Below are positions 63,798 through 64,000 of a DNA stretch of 64,000 nucleotides, piece by piece; position 1 is the stretch's first letter, and every line of letters starts with the position of its first letter. The notes under the pieces are model-generated. The model saw nothing but the letters and a program-made list of their open reading frames with translations. It was not told the DNA's origin and ran no database searches. This DNA is from Flavobacteriaceae bacterium MAR_2009_75 (GTDB taxonomy: Bacteria > Bacteroidota > Bacteroidia > Flavobacteriales > Flavobacteriaceae). The translations under genes and the position numbers were made by a program. The DNA lies in assembly GCA_002813285.1 (NCBI GenBank), contig PHTZ01000001.1:2603501-2667500 (forward strand), written 5' to 3'.

Positions 63798-64000
63798 ATG
63801 ATTTTAAACCGTAGATTTTTATGGGGAATGTTAGTAGTTTTAGTAAGCCTTTCATGTAAAGAAAAGCCGAAAGAAGAAGAAAAAGACCCAAAGGTAAAGA
63901 GCCAAAAAACTGCTCATAAAACCTATGCTGAAATTTCTGTTAAAGAAGGGGGCCAGTGGCAGGGTACTAAATATGTTGGTGAGAACCTGTCCTTTAAAAA
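63798..64000 (+). CDS. Lipoprotein, probably DUF4861 family (partial, cut by window end)
   Basis: The ATG at 63798 opens MILNRRFLWGMLVVLV with lipobox VSLSC, followed by a charged linker and then AHKTYAEISVKEGGQWQGTKY. That start resembles DUF4861 lipoproteins found in Bacteroidota uronate polysaccharide loci. Only 67 residues are visible, so the family call is tentative. A near-match -7 box TATCTTTT (63767-63774) downstream of the terminator could be a second promoter. Confidence 0.55.
   Translation, partial: MILNRRFLWGMLVVLVSLSCKEKPKEEEKDPKVKSQKTAHKTYAEISVKEGGQWQGTKYVGENLSFK

Overview
The window reads as chromosome of a member of the Flavobacteriaceae (Bacteroidota), most likely a marine polysaccharide degrader. 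The reasons are four SusC/SusD pairs, many lipoproteins, promoters with the Bacteroidota -7 box TAnnTTTG, GH105/GH106/GH43/GH31 enzymes beside a sulfatase, and near absence of Shine-Dalgarno sequences. The genus cannot be fixed from the sequence alone.

Layout. 1-7.6 kb is mostly housekeeping or unassigned: rseP, tRNA-Asn(GUU), a duplicated propeller-like lipoprotein, a small OB-fold/YceI/DUF5777 operon and a membrane-anchored LytTR regulator. 8-16.4 kb is a metal-flavoured block: a DUF4198 protein with a His-rich region, a HupE/UreJ-like membrane protein, a small Cys-motif protein, SusC/SusD pair 1 and a convergent lipoprotein with a Cys cluster and His run. 16.5-36 kb is a rhamnogalacturonan-type polysaccharide utilisation locus: esterase-GH43 fusion, MscS channel, GH105, GH106, GH31, SusC/SusD pair 2, a second GH105, sulfatase, rhamnose mutarotase and a double CE12-like esterase. 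36-44.5 kb is a GntR-type regulator divergent from an L-rhamnose operon (aldolase/dehydrogenase fusion, isomerase, kinase, L-lactate dehydrogenase, NCS1-type permease). 44.7-50.9 kb is a uronate operon (kduI, kdgK, uxaB, uxaA) convergent with a LacI-type regulator. 51-64 kb has SusC/SusD pairs 3 and 4, a cytochrome-c/VCBS lipoprotein and the start of a probable DUF4861 lipoprotein cut by the window edge.

How it fits together. Surface enzymes and SusCD pairs would capture and trim a rhamnose plus galacturonate polymer. Rhamnose goes through mutarotase, isomerase, kinase and aldolase/dehydrogenase to lactate and pyruvate. Uronates go through KduI or UxaB/UxaA to KDG and then KDPG. No polysaccharide lyase, GH28, UxaC, KduD or KDPG aldolase is present, so these must lie elsewhere.

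The most notable signal is regulatory. A 19-bp element (core CAGnAy-4-CAGGAT) lies upstream of four promoters (GH106-GH105, GH31, SusCD pair 2, rhamnose operon), with a -7 box starting 21 nt after CAGGAT at three of them and a slightly irregular -7 at the fourth. Independently, a palindrome GTAATCGATTAC (LacI-type) sits immediately downstream of the -7 region of SusCD pairs 2, 3 and 4, kduI and the last gene, and near the lacI promoter. SusCD pair 2 carries both elements, which suggests integration of a rhamnose-linked and a uronate-linked signal for a polymer made of both sugars.
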